From positions 55,969 through 119,968 of the forward strand of contig CAZWOU010000002.1 of assembly GCA_964635375.1 (NCBI GenBank): 64,000 bases of DNA, in the 5' to 3' direction. The translations under genes and the position numbers were made by a program. Source of the stretch: CAZMNY01 sp964635375. Its GTDB lineage: Bacteria; Planctomycetota; Planctomycetia; Pirellulales; Pirellulaceae. Shown here piece after piece: positions 37,077 through 46,558 of the stretch (the stretch's first letter is position 1; the number at the start of each line of letters is the position of its first letter). The notes beneath the pieces were generated by a model. It was not told the origin of the DNA. It was given only the letters and a program-made list of their open reading frames with translations, and searched no databases.

Positions 37077-37309
37077 CGTTGATCTCCGGTGGTGTGTCTG
37101 TCCAGGTCTTCGCGCCGCCATCAACGGGCAAGGCGAAACCAGGGGGCCATCGCTGATGCAACTAAGATAGTTGACCGGGGCTCTCAAGTGGAGTGTGGCC
37201 GCGATTTTTTGTGTCTCGCCGGCAGTTCGCGTGACCGGAGCGGCTCAGGACGTAGTAAAACATGTGGGCTGAAGGGAGTTTGCGCTGGACACTCGAAGGA
37301 ACCTCTTGC

Positions 37310-38512
37310 ATGTATCAACTACTCGCCCGCCGCTATGACGACCGACAGCCGGTGGTGTTGCGAATCGAAGGTGAGACGATCGCGGCAGTCGACCCTGCCG
37401 ATGTGGATCGCAGCTCGTCTCAACCTGGCGACTCGGCGGCGGACAATCTACCGATGGTTGCTCCGGCGTTCTTCGACCACCAGATCAATGGCTATGGAGG
37501 AGTCTGGTTCAGTGATGAACAACTGGACGTTGAGGACGTCCTAAGAACGGCTGAAGCTCATTTTCAGTTCGGTATCACGCGACTGTTTCCAACTTTGATT
37601 ACCAACTCGTATCCAGCGCTCGAGCGGGGCTTCCGGGCGTTGCGAGAAGCCTGTGAGTCGAACATGTGGGTCGACCGGATGCTGCCCGGGTTTCACTTGG
37701 AGGGTCCCTATCTTTCGGGCGAGGACGGCCCCCGCGGCGCCCATCCTCGAAATCAAATTCGCGCTGCGGATTGGGATGAGTTTCAACGCTGGCAAGAGGC
37801 CGCCGGCGGACGAATCAAGCTGCTCACCATCGCGCCTGAAGTCGAGAATGGGATTCCCTTCATCGAGAAAGCCGTGGCGAGCGGCGTGACAGTCTCGATT
37901 GGACACACAGCCGCGGAACCAGAACGGATTCAAGCGGCGGCCGACTCTGGGGCGCGATTCAGCACCCATCTGGGCAACGGCGCCCACGGTCAACTGCGGC
38001 GACACCCGAACTACATTTGGGAACAGCTCGGCGACTCGCGTTTGGCGGCCGGCGTTATTTCTGACGGCCATCACCTTCCGCCGAGCGTGTTGCGATCAGT
38101 GCTGGGTGTGAAGGGTCCCGACAAGACTTTTATTACTTGTGACGCATCGGGGCTCGCTGGTTGCAAGCCGGGTCCTTACCAGTTTGAATCGGTCGATGTC
38201 GAGGTGCTTGCAGACGGTCCGATCGTGATCGCTGGCCAGCGGCAACTGCTGGCCGGATCAGGACAGCAGACCGATGTTTGCGTTGGGCACATGTACGCCG
38301 TCACGGAAGCGTCCTTGGCCGACTGCTTCGACATGGCGGGCAAGTATCCAGCGCGCTGGTTCGGCATCGATCCGATCTCACTCGATGCCGGTTCGCGAGC
38401 TGACTTAGTTCTCTTTCATGAACCTCAACGAGGCGAACGGTTGCGCATCGTCCAGACGATTGCAGCCGGTGAAACTCGCTTTGACTTCGGGCGCGGCGGG
38501 CGAGACCAATGA
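37310..38512 (+). CDS. nagA: N-acetylglucosamine-6-phosphate deacetylase
   Basis: A 400-residue amidohydrolase-superfamily TIM barrel. Key motifs: PAFFDHQINGYGG (first metal/substrate site near residue 57), FHLEGPYLS (Glu ligand), VSIGHTAAEPE and ISDGHHLPP. It removes acetate from GlcNAc-6-phosphate, giving glucosamine-6-phosphate. The catalytic Asp follows in TFITCDASGLAG. Start: ATG at 37310 with aaggaa about ten bases upstream. Its stop overlaps the next gene's start (ATGA), so the two are co-translated. Confidence 0.85.
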   Translation: MYQLLARRYDDRQPVVLRIEGETIAAVDPADVDRSSSQPGDSAADNLPMVAPAFFDHQINGYGGVWFSDEQLDVEDVLRTAEAHFQFGITRLFPTLITNSYPALERGFRALREACESNMWVDRMLPGFHLEGPYLSGEDGPRGAHPRNQIRAADWDEFQRWQEAAGGRIKLLTIAPEVENGIPFIEKAVASGVTVSIGHTAAEPERIQAAADSGARFSTHLGNGAHGQLRRHPNYIWEQLGDSRLAAGVISDGHHLPPSVLRSVLGVKGPDKTFITCDASGLAGCKPGPYQFESVDVEVLADGPIVIAGQRQLLAGSGQQTDVCVGHMYAVTEASLADCFDMAGKYPARWFGIDPISLDAGSRADLVLFHEPQRGERLRIVQTIAAGETRFDFGRGGRDQ

Positions 38513-39543
38513 AGATCATCAACGCCACGGCGATTCAACCCGATACGCCCGGCTCGCCGCCCGATTGGCGCACTCAGCTCGGCCAGATTCTAGTCCGAGT
38601 TGAAACCGACGAGGGGCTCGTCGGGCTAGGCGTGGGTGGGGGAGGCCGCGCGGGGATTCACGTGATCGAAACCGTATTGCGCGAAATGCTCGTAGGCCGT
38701 GATTCGTCGGAAGTAGAAGAACTTCACCAGGAGATGTTCGAGAAGACGTGTTTCTACGGCCGCAGCGGACTTGTCGTGATGGCGATCAGCGGCGTTGATT
38801 TGGCGCTTTGGGACCTGCGAGGCAAACGTGAAGATCGCTACATCGCGGAGCTGCTGGGCGACTGCGAACTGAAGCGTTCGCTGCCAACCTACTCGACCGT
38901 CTGGGGAGAAGACGCGGCGGCCGATGCGATTCAGGGCGGCGCCAAAGCTATCAAGCTCCACGTCGAACGGTTCGGCGATCGACCCGATGCCGCGGCAATT
39001 GCGAAACTTGTAGAGTCAACTCGCGAGCGATTGGGACCGGAGGCGCCGATCATGATGGACGCCTTCGGGCGCTGGGACGTGGCCTCTACACAACGTGTCG
39101 ACGAAGCTGTGGCGCCGTTTGGCGTCGCCTGGATTGAAGAGCCTCTGCCGCCAGACGATTTTGCGGGCTACGCACAACTTGCCCGCTCGTGCACCACGCC
39201 CATCGCCGGAGGCGAGCACGAGTATGGCCGAGCCGGGTTCAAGCGGCTGATTGACGATCAACTGCATTCGATCCTGCAGCCGGACATCAATTGGTGCGGA
39301 GGCTTGACCACCCTCTTGCAAATCTACGAGATGACGGCCTCGACGCCGATTGCCGTCTGTCCCCATCGAGGTTGTGAGCCCTATGCGCTACCCGCATTGC
39401 TAGCCGTCGACCCCGATCCGCTCGCTGAATCCCCTCGCAGTTGGTTTGACTGCTTGAGCAACTCGCCGAAGATCGAGCAGGGCCGCATCTCGCCGCCGGC
39501 CGGCGTTGGCTTTGGCGTCGAGCCTAAAGCTGGCGTCTGGTAG
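38509..39543 (+). CDS. Mandelate racemase / muconate lactonizing (enolase superfamily) enzyme
   Basis: A 344-residue enolase-superfamily protein. N-terminal capping domain about 1-125, then the barrel with metal ligands Asp (MMDAFGRWD), Glu (WIEEPLPPDD) and Glu (GGEHEYGRAG), and a His in CPHRGCEP at the end of the barrel. The Lys-x-Lys base is seen as KAIKLHVERFGDR. This set fits acid-sugar dehydratases such as the rhamnonate or mannonate group rather than a racemase. It overlaps nagA by four bases, which ties it to sugar breakdown, though the exact acid is unknown. A hairpin follows. Confidence 0.85.
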   Translation: MKIINATAIQPDTPGSPPDWRTQLGQILVRVETDEGLVGLGVGGGGRAGIHVIETVLREMLVGRDSSEVEELHQEMFEKTCFYGRSGLVVMAISGVDLALWDLRGKREDRYIAELLGDCELKRSLPTYSTVWGEDAAADAIQGGAKAIKLHVERFGDRPDAAAIAKLVESTRERLGPEAPIMMDAFGRWDVASTQRVDEAVAPFGVAWIEEPLPPDDFAGYAQLARSCTTPIAGGEHEYGRAGFKRLIDDQLHSILQPDINWCGGLTTLLQIYEMTASTPIAVCPHRGCEPYALPALLAVDPDPLAESPRSWFDCLSNSPKIEQGRISPPAGVGFGVEPKAGVW

Positions 39544-39685
39544 TTGGTGCCTGGGACAGCTAACTCGGCAGCGTGATTCGGCAGCGTGATTCGACGGGCC
39601 GACCGGTTCGGCAAGGGCGACGTCGCGGCAAACGACGACGAACCGAATTGCAAATGCCTGCTTTCGCATGCGTGCTCTTGATTGT

Positions 39686-39740
39686 CGTTCGCTAGTGGCG
39701 GCGCCTCACGGGCGGAGGCGCCGCCTAGCGGCAACGAACG
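39686..39740. terminator. Strong bidirectional hairpin between convergent genes
   Basis: A perfect 11-bp stem, GGCGGCGCCTC (39697-39707) and GAGGCGCCGCC (39715-39725) with a 7-base loop, is framed by outer arms cgttcg (39686-39691) and cgaacg (39735-39740). It lies between stops at 39543 (plus) and 39791 (minus). Without a T-run it may act by structure or with Rho. Two copies of tcggcagcgtgat lie just before it (about 39567-39592). Confidence 0.6.
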
Positions 39741-39790
39741 CTTGCATCAATCGTGTTCTCGAATCGCAGTTCATTCCCGTGTAGCCGATC

Positions 39791-42091
39791 CTAGCGTGGA
39801 CGTGGGCCCCGACGCGGGAACGGGGGCAAGGAGTCGTCATCCGAGTCTTCGCCGAATTGGGCGAAGACTTCGTCCAAGGCGGGCAGCCCCTCTTCCAGAG
39901 TCGCATCGTCGGGGCGCGGCGGAAGTTCGTCTCTCGGTGGCCTGCCTCTCAATGGCCCGTCTTCCAGTAGCCCGTCTTCCAGTAGCCCGTCTTCCAGCAG
40001 CCCGCCTCCCAGTGGCGCGTCTAGATCTACGAGTTGGCCTTCGGTTTCGGCCGTGTCGAACTCTTCACCACCCGGAGGCGGTGGGCCGGGCCGCTCCGGT
40101 CTCAGACCTGGGTCGAATTCGTCGCCGGCCAGTTCGTCGCTCGGCGCCTCGCCGGGCGAAACCGGCCCAGGATGGTCGCGATGATGGTGGTCGTCGGGAT
40201 TCCCTTGAGCGAGGCTGAACACGTTGGGGCGAAGATCTTCGATCTCGGTGTTGCGCTCAATCACATCGGAGAGCGTGGTGTGCTCGACTTGCCTGAGCTG
40301 TATTCCGGACAGGGTATTCTGATACCAGTTCGCGTCACCGTCGCGAATGCGTTCGAACTGATCAGCAATGATGGTGGTGAACAAGACGCCCAAGCTGGAG
40401 CCGAGCAGATGATCTTCCGCAAGACCGCCGACCCAAACGTCGATGTTATCGACGTCGCCGTACAATTGTTCCAACTTCTCCGCCAGCTCCGGATCTGACG
40501 TGATTTCGGAAAAGTCTTCGACTGGTTCAAGCCCAACGTCAATCCGAGTCTGGTTGTAGTCGGCAAGACCGTGGTCCCGTCCTCGCTGGATATTGAGCGC
40601 AGCGAGATCGAGTCCGCCCGAGCCTGGGGGACCGAAGAGGAGGTTTCGCACGTCGTCGACCACAACGTTGTCAATCTCTTCTGCTTGTTGGGACGCGGCG
40701 CCAAGCAGGATCGAATCGATTCCATTGTCAGTGATTTCACTCGGCGCAAAGTATGCGTCGCTAAGCGAGAGGTTGCCTTCTTCCGCTTCGCTGCCGTCAT
40801 TGTTTAGCCGCAGCAGTTCAGACGACAGCATGCTGTGTCCAAAGCGGTAGGCAGCCGTGGAGAACACGTTCGCGATTCCAGGGTTCACGCTGGAGTCGTA
40901 CCCGGCGTAGGCGTCAATCGCGTCGCGGCCGAGCAGAGCCGGCAGGTACTCATTGAAAGTGATCGACTGAAGCTCGGCCGTGACCATCGCCCGAGTCTGC
41001 TGAAAGAGCTCCTCATCGGTCAGTTCCGGATTTTCGGCGGCGAATCGATCGGCCCAGTGGTTGTGTTCGCGGACCCACAACGTTTGCAGGGCAGACAACG
41101 CGGCGTTTTCGTTCGCCCTCACGTCGCCAGCCAAGAACAGCGAACTGCTTGTGCCGCCCGCGTTCGCGAGTCCAGCTTCGTTGAACGGCAACAGGTCGCC
41201 CTCGCTGGTCTTCAGTTGGCCTCCCTCGAACGTTCTCAATTCGTTAGCTCGCGTTTCATCCGAGCCATAGATCACAGACCCGTCGAGAAAGGCGGTGATC
41301 TGGTTGATTTGCTGTCTGGGGTTGTCTACCGAGTCGCCGCTGGATGAGTCGAAGTTGGACCGGTTGAAGTCGATTGTCACCTCGCCGGTTCCGCTTGGGT
41401 CAAAATGGGGATCGCCTGCCGGCACTTCGATCGGTAGCGGTTCGAGCGGGTTGCCGTCGGCGTCGGTCGCGTTTTCGGTCAGGTCGATGTCGTGATCGAC
41501 GAATTGGCCCCAGAGCCACGTCAAATCAGTCAACTGCTTTTCATTCAGAGTGGCCTCTTCGAACGCAGCGACCGCGTTGCTGACTTCGCGGGCGCTGGGG
41601 CGGTCGCTGCCTGCTGGCGTTGAGATGCCGTCTTCGTATTCGACCGAAGTCAGTCGGAGCAGCGCTTCGTCCGTGCTGCCCCATTCGGGGTTCTTACTGT
41701 TATTGCCGGTCCCGTCGACCGAGTACTCGGCCGCCTCTTGTCCTGGTGGCGGCGGTGGCGGCGGATCGCCATTGGGCCTCCCGCCCCGGCGGTCGCTTCG
41801 CAGGCGATTGATGACCATCATCGCGTCCATAGGCGCGATCTGCCCGTCGCCATTGACGTCGCAAAAACCTCGTTCGCCCTCCCCTTGCCGCAGCCGATTA
41901 ACGACCATCATGGCGTCAATAGGGGTTACCTCGCCGTCATCGTTGACATCCATCGCGTCCGCAGGGTTCTGCGTCGCCTGAAGGTCCGCGGCGAGCATCA
42001 TTCGAGCTTCAAGCCGTTCAGCGGACAGTTGGCGACGCCGCATCTGACGTCGAGTTTTTTCGCGCGTTTTTGCGAGAGTTTTTCTTGGCAT
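39791..42091 (-). CDS. Secreted animal-type haem peroxidase with dockerin repeats
   Basis: A 766-residue exported protein. A basic N-terminus is followed by a LEPR-XLL-like motif (RLEARMMLAAD, about 26-36), the planctomycete signature of surface-exported proteins. Two dockerin type I calcium repeats come next (47-68 DVNDDGEVTPIDAMMVVNRL; 77-98 DVNGDGQIAPMDAMMVINRL). From about 140 the peroxinectin-like haem peroxidase runs, with distal Asp199-His200 (WGQFVDHDIDLT), the proximal region AAYRFGHSMLSSELLRLN and LNIQRGRDHG. The C-terminus is Pro/Asp-rich with three copies of LLEDG. It oxidises halides or phenolics with H2O2 outside the cell. GAGG precedes the ATG by nine bases. Confidence 0.9.
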   Translation of the reverse strand: MPRKTLAKTREKTRRQMRRRQLSAERLEARMMLAADLQATQNPADAMDVNDDGEVTPIDAMMVVNRLRQGEGERGFCDVNGDGQIAPMDAMMVINRLRSDRRGGRPNGDPPPPPPPGQEAAEYSVDGTGNNSKNPEWGSTDEALLRLTSVEYEDGISTPAGSDRPSAREVSNAVAAFEEATLNEKQLTDLTWLWGQFVDHDIDLTENATDADGNPLEPLPIEVPAGDPHFDPSGTGEVTIDFNRSNFDSSSGDSVDNPRQQINQITAFLDGSVIYGSDETRANELRTFEGGQLKTSEGDLLPFNEAGLANAGGTSSSLFLAGDVRANENAALSALQTLWVREHNHWADRFAAENPELTDEELFQQTRAMVTAELQSITFNEYLPALLGRDAIDAYAGYDSSVNPGIANVFSTAAYRFGHSMLSSELLRLNNDGSEAEEGNLSLSDAYFAPSEITDNGIDSILLGAASQQAEEIDNVVVDDVRNLLFGPPGSGGLDLAALNIQRGRDHGLADYNQTRIDVGLEPVEDFSEITSDPELAEKLEQLYGDVDNIDVWVGGLAEDHLLGSSLGVLFTTIIADQFERIRDGDANWYQNTLSGIQLRQVEHTTLSDVIERNTEIEDLRPNVFSLAQGNPDDHHHRDHPGPVSPGEAPSDELAGDEFDPGLRPERPGPPPPGGEEFDTAETEGQLVDLDAPLGGGLLEDGLLEDGLLEDGPLRGRPPRDELPPRPDDATLEEGLPALDEVFAQFGEDSDDDSLPPFPRRGPRPR

Positions 42092-42275
42092 CGTTGCTTT
42101 CCTCACAGTTCCCGTAGGGGGTGAACACCCAGAAGACGATCTTGCCGCGCCCGTGGGATCTCTACACAATCGGACGCCCCTATCTGTTGGGGATGAGTTG
42201 GCGACGATCTGTCACGCAATTTCGAGGAGAATCCAAGAAATGGGGGAAACGCCTGAGTTTCCGACTGCTGAAACC

Positions 42276-43445
42276 CTAGGGAGTCGTCTGGGAAGCCTGA
42301 CGTACAATCGCTGGCGGTTCGACTTCTGCTGGCGAAATCCCGATTTCAAAAGCTCGGTAGCGCGCATCAGCCCCCTCGATTCGAAGCGGGCTCCCCTCAA
42401 GCAGCTCCCCATTGCTCGCGGCAGCGTCGACTGGTCCCTGAAGCGGGTTGCCGGCGTGGAACAATTCGACCATGCCTTTGCGAGTTGGCTGGCAATCCGT
42501 GACGGGCTGGGTCGCGTTCGGCGTCGCCCCTTCTGCCACGGTCGTTCCCTCGGCCGACTCGTCCATTTGCCTGAGCTGATCCAACCGCGGATCGTCCGCC
42601 GCAGAAGCAACATCGAAGTTGTCGTTCTCCGCGGTCGAACCGGCGGCCGGCGCCTCATCGAGATCGTTTGATTCGCTAGGCTTGGCGAGTATCGACGGAC
42701 CGATCAGCAGTTCGAGGGAGCCTTCGACATTGACCAGAGACTCCCATCGTGAACTGAAATAGGCCGCGACAGTCGAGGCGGAAAACACTGAATCGTGAAG
42801 ATCGCGGCGCCGCAAGTCTTCGACGGTTTCCTCGGCGCCGAATGAACTGAGCCCACGTTCTTCTCTTTGCGTGAAGCTCAACGATGTTTCTCGCCACCCG
42901 CCAATCACTCCCTCGGGCGCATTCTCGAGTGACGCTCGTGCAGGCGCCGCCGTGATTGAGGCGACGCGAAAATCGGCTGCGCTTTGCGTTGGCGTGACTG
43001 CTGGGGAGTTGAGAGTCGCTTCTCCCTCTGCCTGAGGCGTGCTCGGCAAGGCGTTCTCAGTAAGGCCGACGGGGCTGGCAGCGGGCCTGGCGTCGATCAC
43101 AATGGGCCGCGACAACTCGCTTTGTTGCGCAGGAGGTGACGCTGGCGGCGTGTCGATGAGGGCTGGGCGGGGTGGATCGATGTGTTGCGGCGGATGTTGA
43201 TGCGACTGGGGACGCGGCTGATTCGCTCCGCTGCCTCGATTGTGACTTTGTGTGAAGACGTCCTGTGGATGTGCGTGACGGGGCGCCTCGTCCGCTGCAT
43301 GTGGTCGGCCCGACTCGATGCCGCCCAACAGAGGCAACGTCGGCAGGCCGGCGAGCATCGCGCGACTTTCCAATTCTTCAAAAGCCAAGCTGGCTCGCTC
43401 GACTCGCGTCTTCTTCGCCTTGCGGCTCAAATTCTGTCTAAACAT
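42276..43445 (-). CDS. LEPR-XLL-like exported protein, unknown function
   Basis: A 389-residue protein with a basic start (MFRQNLSRKAKKTR) and a LEPR-XLL-like motif (FEELESRAMLAGLP, about 22-35), the same export signature as the neighbouring peroxidase. The rest is low-complexity Pro/Ala/Ser-rich sequence to about residue 180, then acidic stretches with some helix, and nothing resembling a known domain. It is probably a cell-surface or extracellular structural protein. Located between the kinase and the peroxidase on the same strand, with gaps of 72 and 184 bases. Confidence 0.7.
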   Translation of the reverse strand: MFRQNLSRKAKKTRVERASLAFEELESRAMLAGLPTLPLLGGIESGRPHAADEAPRHAHPQDVFTQSHNRGSGANQPRPQSHQHPPQHIDPPRPALIDTPPASPPAQQSELSRPIVIDARPAASPVGLTENALPSTPQAEGEATLNSPAVTPTQSAADFRVASITAAPARASLENAPEGVIGGWRETSLSFTQREERGLSSFGAEETVEDLRRRDLHDSVFSASTVAAYFSSRWESLVNVEGSLELLIGPSILAKPSESNDLDEAPAAGSTAENDNFDVASAADDPRLDQLRQMDESAEGTTVAEGATPNATQPVTDCQPTRKGMVELFHAGNPLQGPVDAAASNGELLEGSPLRIEGADARYRAFEIGISPAEVEPPAIVRQASQTTP

Positions 43446-43517
43446 CTCGACCTTGGCTTTGTGGTTCGTGCGGCAGCGAGTTTCGCGGCGGTGAGCTCCC
43501 GGCAGTGAGTTCGAGAC

Positions 43518-45776
43518 TCAGCCGCTATTCATGACTTGCGTGACTCGTCTGTGATTGTCTTTGTGCATATTGAGCCGATTCCGAAACCGAACATCTTTTG
43601 GAGCTCGGTTTGTCGCGGCCGTTTGATGTGAGATCGCTCTTGCGTAGCTTGCCGCCGCAGCTTGCCAGTGTTGTTGACGTTCAAGGGCCATACCGAGATT
43701 GCTGTAAATGCCTGCGAGACGACTGGCGTCCGCGGGTGTGGCAAGACCTAGCGGCGAATTGCTCAACACGTCGATCGCCCTGTGAAACGACGCTTCCGAC
43801 GACGCCAGGTCGCCCAACGCATCCTGGGCCAAACCGAGATTATTGCACGCCACGGCGAGGTCGTTCGCCAGGTTGTCCGAGGCCGACGCTTGGGGGGAGG
43901 TTTGGGTGGTGCAGGTTTGTGTAGACGTTGCGTCGTCGTGAGACGACACATGGAGGCGTTCCAGAATGCGGATGGCCTTCCCATACGCGGCAACGGCGAG
44001 TTGCGGACGGCCTTGCCTCGAACAGTATGCGCCAAAATTGCTATGAGTCAGCGCGAGTTCATTCTGGTATTGCTGAGAGTCGGGATTGGAGTTGGTGAGT
44101 TGTTGCTGAAGCCTAAGCGTTTCTTGATAACATCTGTTGGCCTTTGCCGGCTCATGTTTTGCGTAGAAGAAGCTCAGGTTGTTGAGTGTGGCTGCAAGGT
44201 CTCGCAGTCCATTCTCACTCCCAGGTTGCTCGGCAAGAATTTCTCGCTGAAGCGATATCGCTTCTTGGAAAGCCGAGCGAGCCAGCTTGATGCTCCCCTG
44301 CTTTTCGTGCAACAGGGCGAGGTGGTTGTTTGAGAGTGCGAGTTGTGCACGGTACTGCTGGAAATGGCCTTTCGCTTTCGCCAAGGCGAGTTCGGTTTCC
44401 TGCTTCTGTTGAGCCAGCAACCCTATCGTAGCGAGCAGACCGATAACCGCCAGGATGAGCGTAGCCACGAAGGAGGAGACGAGCTGATGGCGGCGGATCC
44501 ACTTCGCCGCGCGTCTCGCCACTGTAGGGCGTTTGGCGACGGTCGGTTCGCCCTTCAGGAACCTCTGCAGATCGTCAGCGAAGCCTTGTGCCGTCGAGTA
44601 TCGTTCAGCGGGCGACTTGGACATGGCCTTGTGAACAATGTTCTCCAAATCGACGGGAATCTTCTGATTCCAAGTCCGAAGTCGGTACGGGTTTTCACCT
44701 TCCAGTTGGCGCAAGATGGCAGCCGGTTGTTGAGCTCGCACGGGATGATTCAACGCCAGCATTTCGTACAGGGTGACGCCCAGTGAATAGATGTCCGTGC
44801 GGTGGTCGATCAGGTGCGAGTCGCCTCGGCTTTGTTCCGGGCTCATGTAGCGAATTGTGCCGAGGAATTCTCCGCTTTGAGTGAGATTCTCGTCGGGCCG
44901 AAAACGGGCGAGCCCAAAATCGGCCACCCAGAGCTTTCCGTCCTCATCAAGTAATAGGTTCGACGGCTTGACGTCACGGTGAACGATTCCCTGTTCATGG
45001 GCGAAGTGCAAGGCCTCAGCCGCCTGGGCGACGAGCCGAGCGACGGTGCGGAAATAGCGACTCTTGCTGTTCGAGTACTGGCTTGCGAGTGAACTTGTTT
45101 GCGACCCGTCCTCGGTCCGAGTCGGCGCCGACGAATGTGGACTCACCAGCTCACCATCTGCCAGCTCATCCAAAGACCGTGCAGAGTTCGTGGAGTTGGT
45201 CGAATTGGGTTGGGCGGGTTGAGCCCGTCGGTTGAGTTCGCTGGTCGTGTCTGCGGTTGACGCGAGGGCGTCTGGAAACGGACTGCAACGTAGATCGACT
45301 AGGACGGCGTCGAGTGGCCGCCCGTCGATAAACTGCATCGCATAATAGTGAACGCCCTGGTCGGCGCCGACGAAGTGGACGGGCACGATATTCGGGTGGT
45401 GCAGCTGGGCCGCGGCTTGAGCCTCGTTGCGGAACCGAGCGATCTGCTTGGAGTCAAGCAATGCGGCGAACGGCAGCATCTTTAGAGCGACTCGCCGGCT
45501 GAGCGAGACCTGCCGAGCCTCGTATACGACGCCCATTCCGCCCCGCCCAACTTCCCGTACAATTTCGAAATCGCCGATCAGTTTGCGCTTGCCCGAGGAC
45601 GTGTCGTTTGCGCCAATCGATTCAGGCTGTGCGCGAAATCCAGCTGCGGCGTCTTGAAGAAGATCGAGACTCTGTAGGTACTCGCCCAACGGCTCCGCCA
45701 AGTCGGGGTGGCGGCTGATTAGCAGTTCGCGATCCATCGCGCGCCCCTGTTCCATCGCTTCGAAGTACTCGTCCAT
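43518..45776 (-). CDS. Ser/Thr protein kinase with membrane helix and TPR repeats
   Basis: A 752-residue Hanks-type kinase. N-terminal helical segment 1-60; kinase domain about 70-400 with Gly-loop (GRGGMGVVYEA), Lys99 (RVALKM), catalytic HRDVKPSNLLL with Asp268 and DFGLAR with Asp286. An 80-residue insert (162-240) full of Ser/Thr/Asn splits the domain between the two lobes. One membrane helix follows (VSSFVATLILAVIGLLATIG) and then about 300 residues of TPRs outside the membrane. This is the usual planctomycete kinase build; the insert could be a phosphorylation platform. The sigma factor gene ends 66 bases upstream in the same frame. Confidence 0.92.
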   Translation of the reverse strand: MDEYFEAMEQGRAMDRELLISRHPDLAEPLGEYLQSLDLLQDAAAGFRAQPESIGANDTSSGKRKLIGDFEIVREVGRGGMGVVYEARQVSLSRRVALKMLPFAALLDSKQIARFRNEAQAAAQLHHPNIVPVHFVGADQGVHYYAMQFIDGRPLDAVLVDLRCSPFPDALASTADTTSELNRRAQPAQPNSTNSTNSARSLDELADGELVSPHSSAPTRTEDGSQTSSLASQYSNSKSRYFRTVARLVAQAAEALHFAHEQGIVHRDVKPSNLLLDEDGKLWVADFGLARFRPDENLTQSGEFLGTIRYMSPEQSRGDSHLIDHRTDIYSLGVTLYEMLALNHPVRAQQPAAILRQLEGENPYRLRTWNQKIPVDLENIVHKAMSKSPAERYSTAQGFADDLQRFLKGEPTVAKRPTVARRAAKWIRRHQLVSSFVATLILAVIGLLATIGLLAQQKQETELALAKAKGHFQQYRAQLALSNNHLALLHEKQGSIKLARSAFQEAISLQREILAEQPGSENGLRDLAATLNNLSFFYAKHEPAKANRCYQETLRLQQQLTNSNPDSQQYQNELALTHSNFGAYCSRQGRPQLAVAAYGKAIRILERLHVSSHDDATSTQTCTTQTSPQASASDNLANDLAVACNNLGLAQDALGDLASSEASFHRAIDVLSNSPLGLATPADASRLAGIYSNLGMALERQQHWQAAAASYARAISHQTAATNRAPKDVRFRNRLNMHKDNHRRVTQVMNSG

Positions 45777-45842
45777 TACTTCGGACAGCTGTAACTGTTG
45801 TGCTGGCGTACGATCAAGCTGCCCAGTCCGGCGAGTCTGAAC

Positions 45843-46558
45843 TCATGCGTCGTCCCCTCTCGCCATCGATTCTCGCAACTGCCGTATCGCCCTCAGCCAC
45901 AACATGCGAGCGGCGCCTGTTGTGCGGTTCATGCGAACCGCAACTTCGTCAAACGGCAGACCTCTCAAGTTTCGCAGTTCGATCACTTCGCGATGGTCTG
46001 CTGGCATGCTGGAGAGATGGTCGGCGAGAATCACTGCTTGCTCGCGCCGTATTGCGAGCGCGCTGGGCGAGGGCGCCAGATCGGCCAAGCACCCGNNNNN
46101 NNNNNTGCCTAGGTGGGCACACACGTTGAACGACACATCAAGCACCCGCCCGCGGACAGACTGATCGTCGAACGGGCCAGGGCAGCGCCGACTTGCTCGA
46201 TAGAGACTTCGCACCGCACGTCTCGTTTTCGCGCGAGAATGTGCTCTTGCACGAACACGTGCAGCCGGTTGATCAGGATCTGTCGCAACCATGACAACAG
46301 CTGCCGTTCGTTCTCGCCCCGGAATTGTGCGAAGTCGCGACACGCCCCCAACATCGTCTCCTGAACCAAGTCCGACGGACTGATTCTCGCCCGAAGTTTT
46401 TCGTCGATTTGTGTCCGAGCCAACAGGTCGAGATAGTTGCGATAACTATCGAGCAGTTGGCCTAGCCGGCCCGCGGATCCACGCTTCACGTCGGCGATAA
46501 GTTGGTCGGGCCGCCTTCGCACAAGCGACGACGACTCCGCTGAATTGGCGACAATCAT
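45843..46558 (-). CDS. ECF-type sigma-70 factor, interrupted by a 10-N assembly gap
   Basis: The left part (46558-46139) gives MIVANSAESSSLVRRRPDQL and region 2 (ISPSDLVQETMLGACRDF, ENERQLLSWLRQILINRL). The right part (46085-45843) gives region 4 (VILADHLSSMPADHREVIEL; LPFDEVAVRMNRTTGAARML). The gap 46096-46105 and the odd 33 bases behind it are bracketed by a 10-bp direct repeat (caagcacccg). Removing the 53 bases joins ARSTISLSAGGCLADLAPSPSA in frame and gives 663 bases, a complete 220-residue protein of the expected length. With the kinase next door, it belongs to the planctomycete ECF-kinase pairs. Confidence 0.85.
46096..46105. other. Assembly gap (10 N) inside the sigma-factor gene
   Basis: Ten N of unknown size. 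The ten bases before them (46086-46095) recur at 46139-46148, so the contigs most likely overlap and the piece 46106-46138 is a spurious end. See the sigma-factor entry for the reading-frame consequence. Confidence 0.9.
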
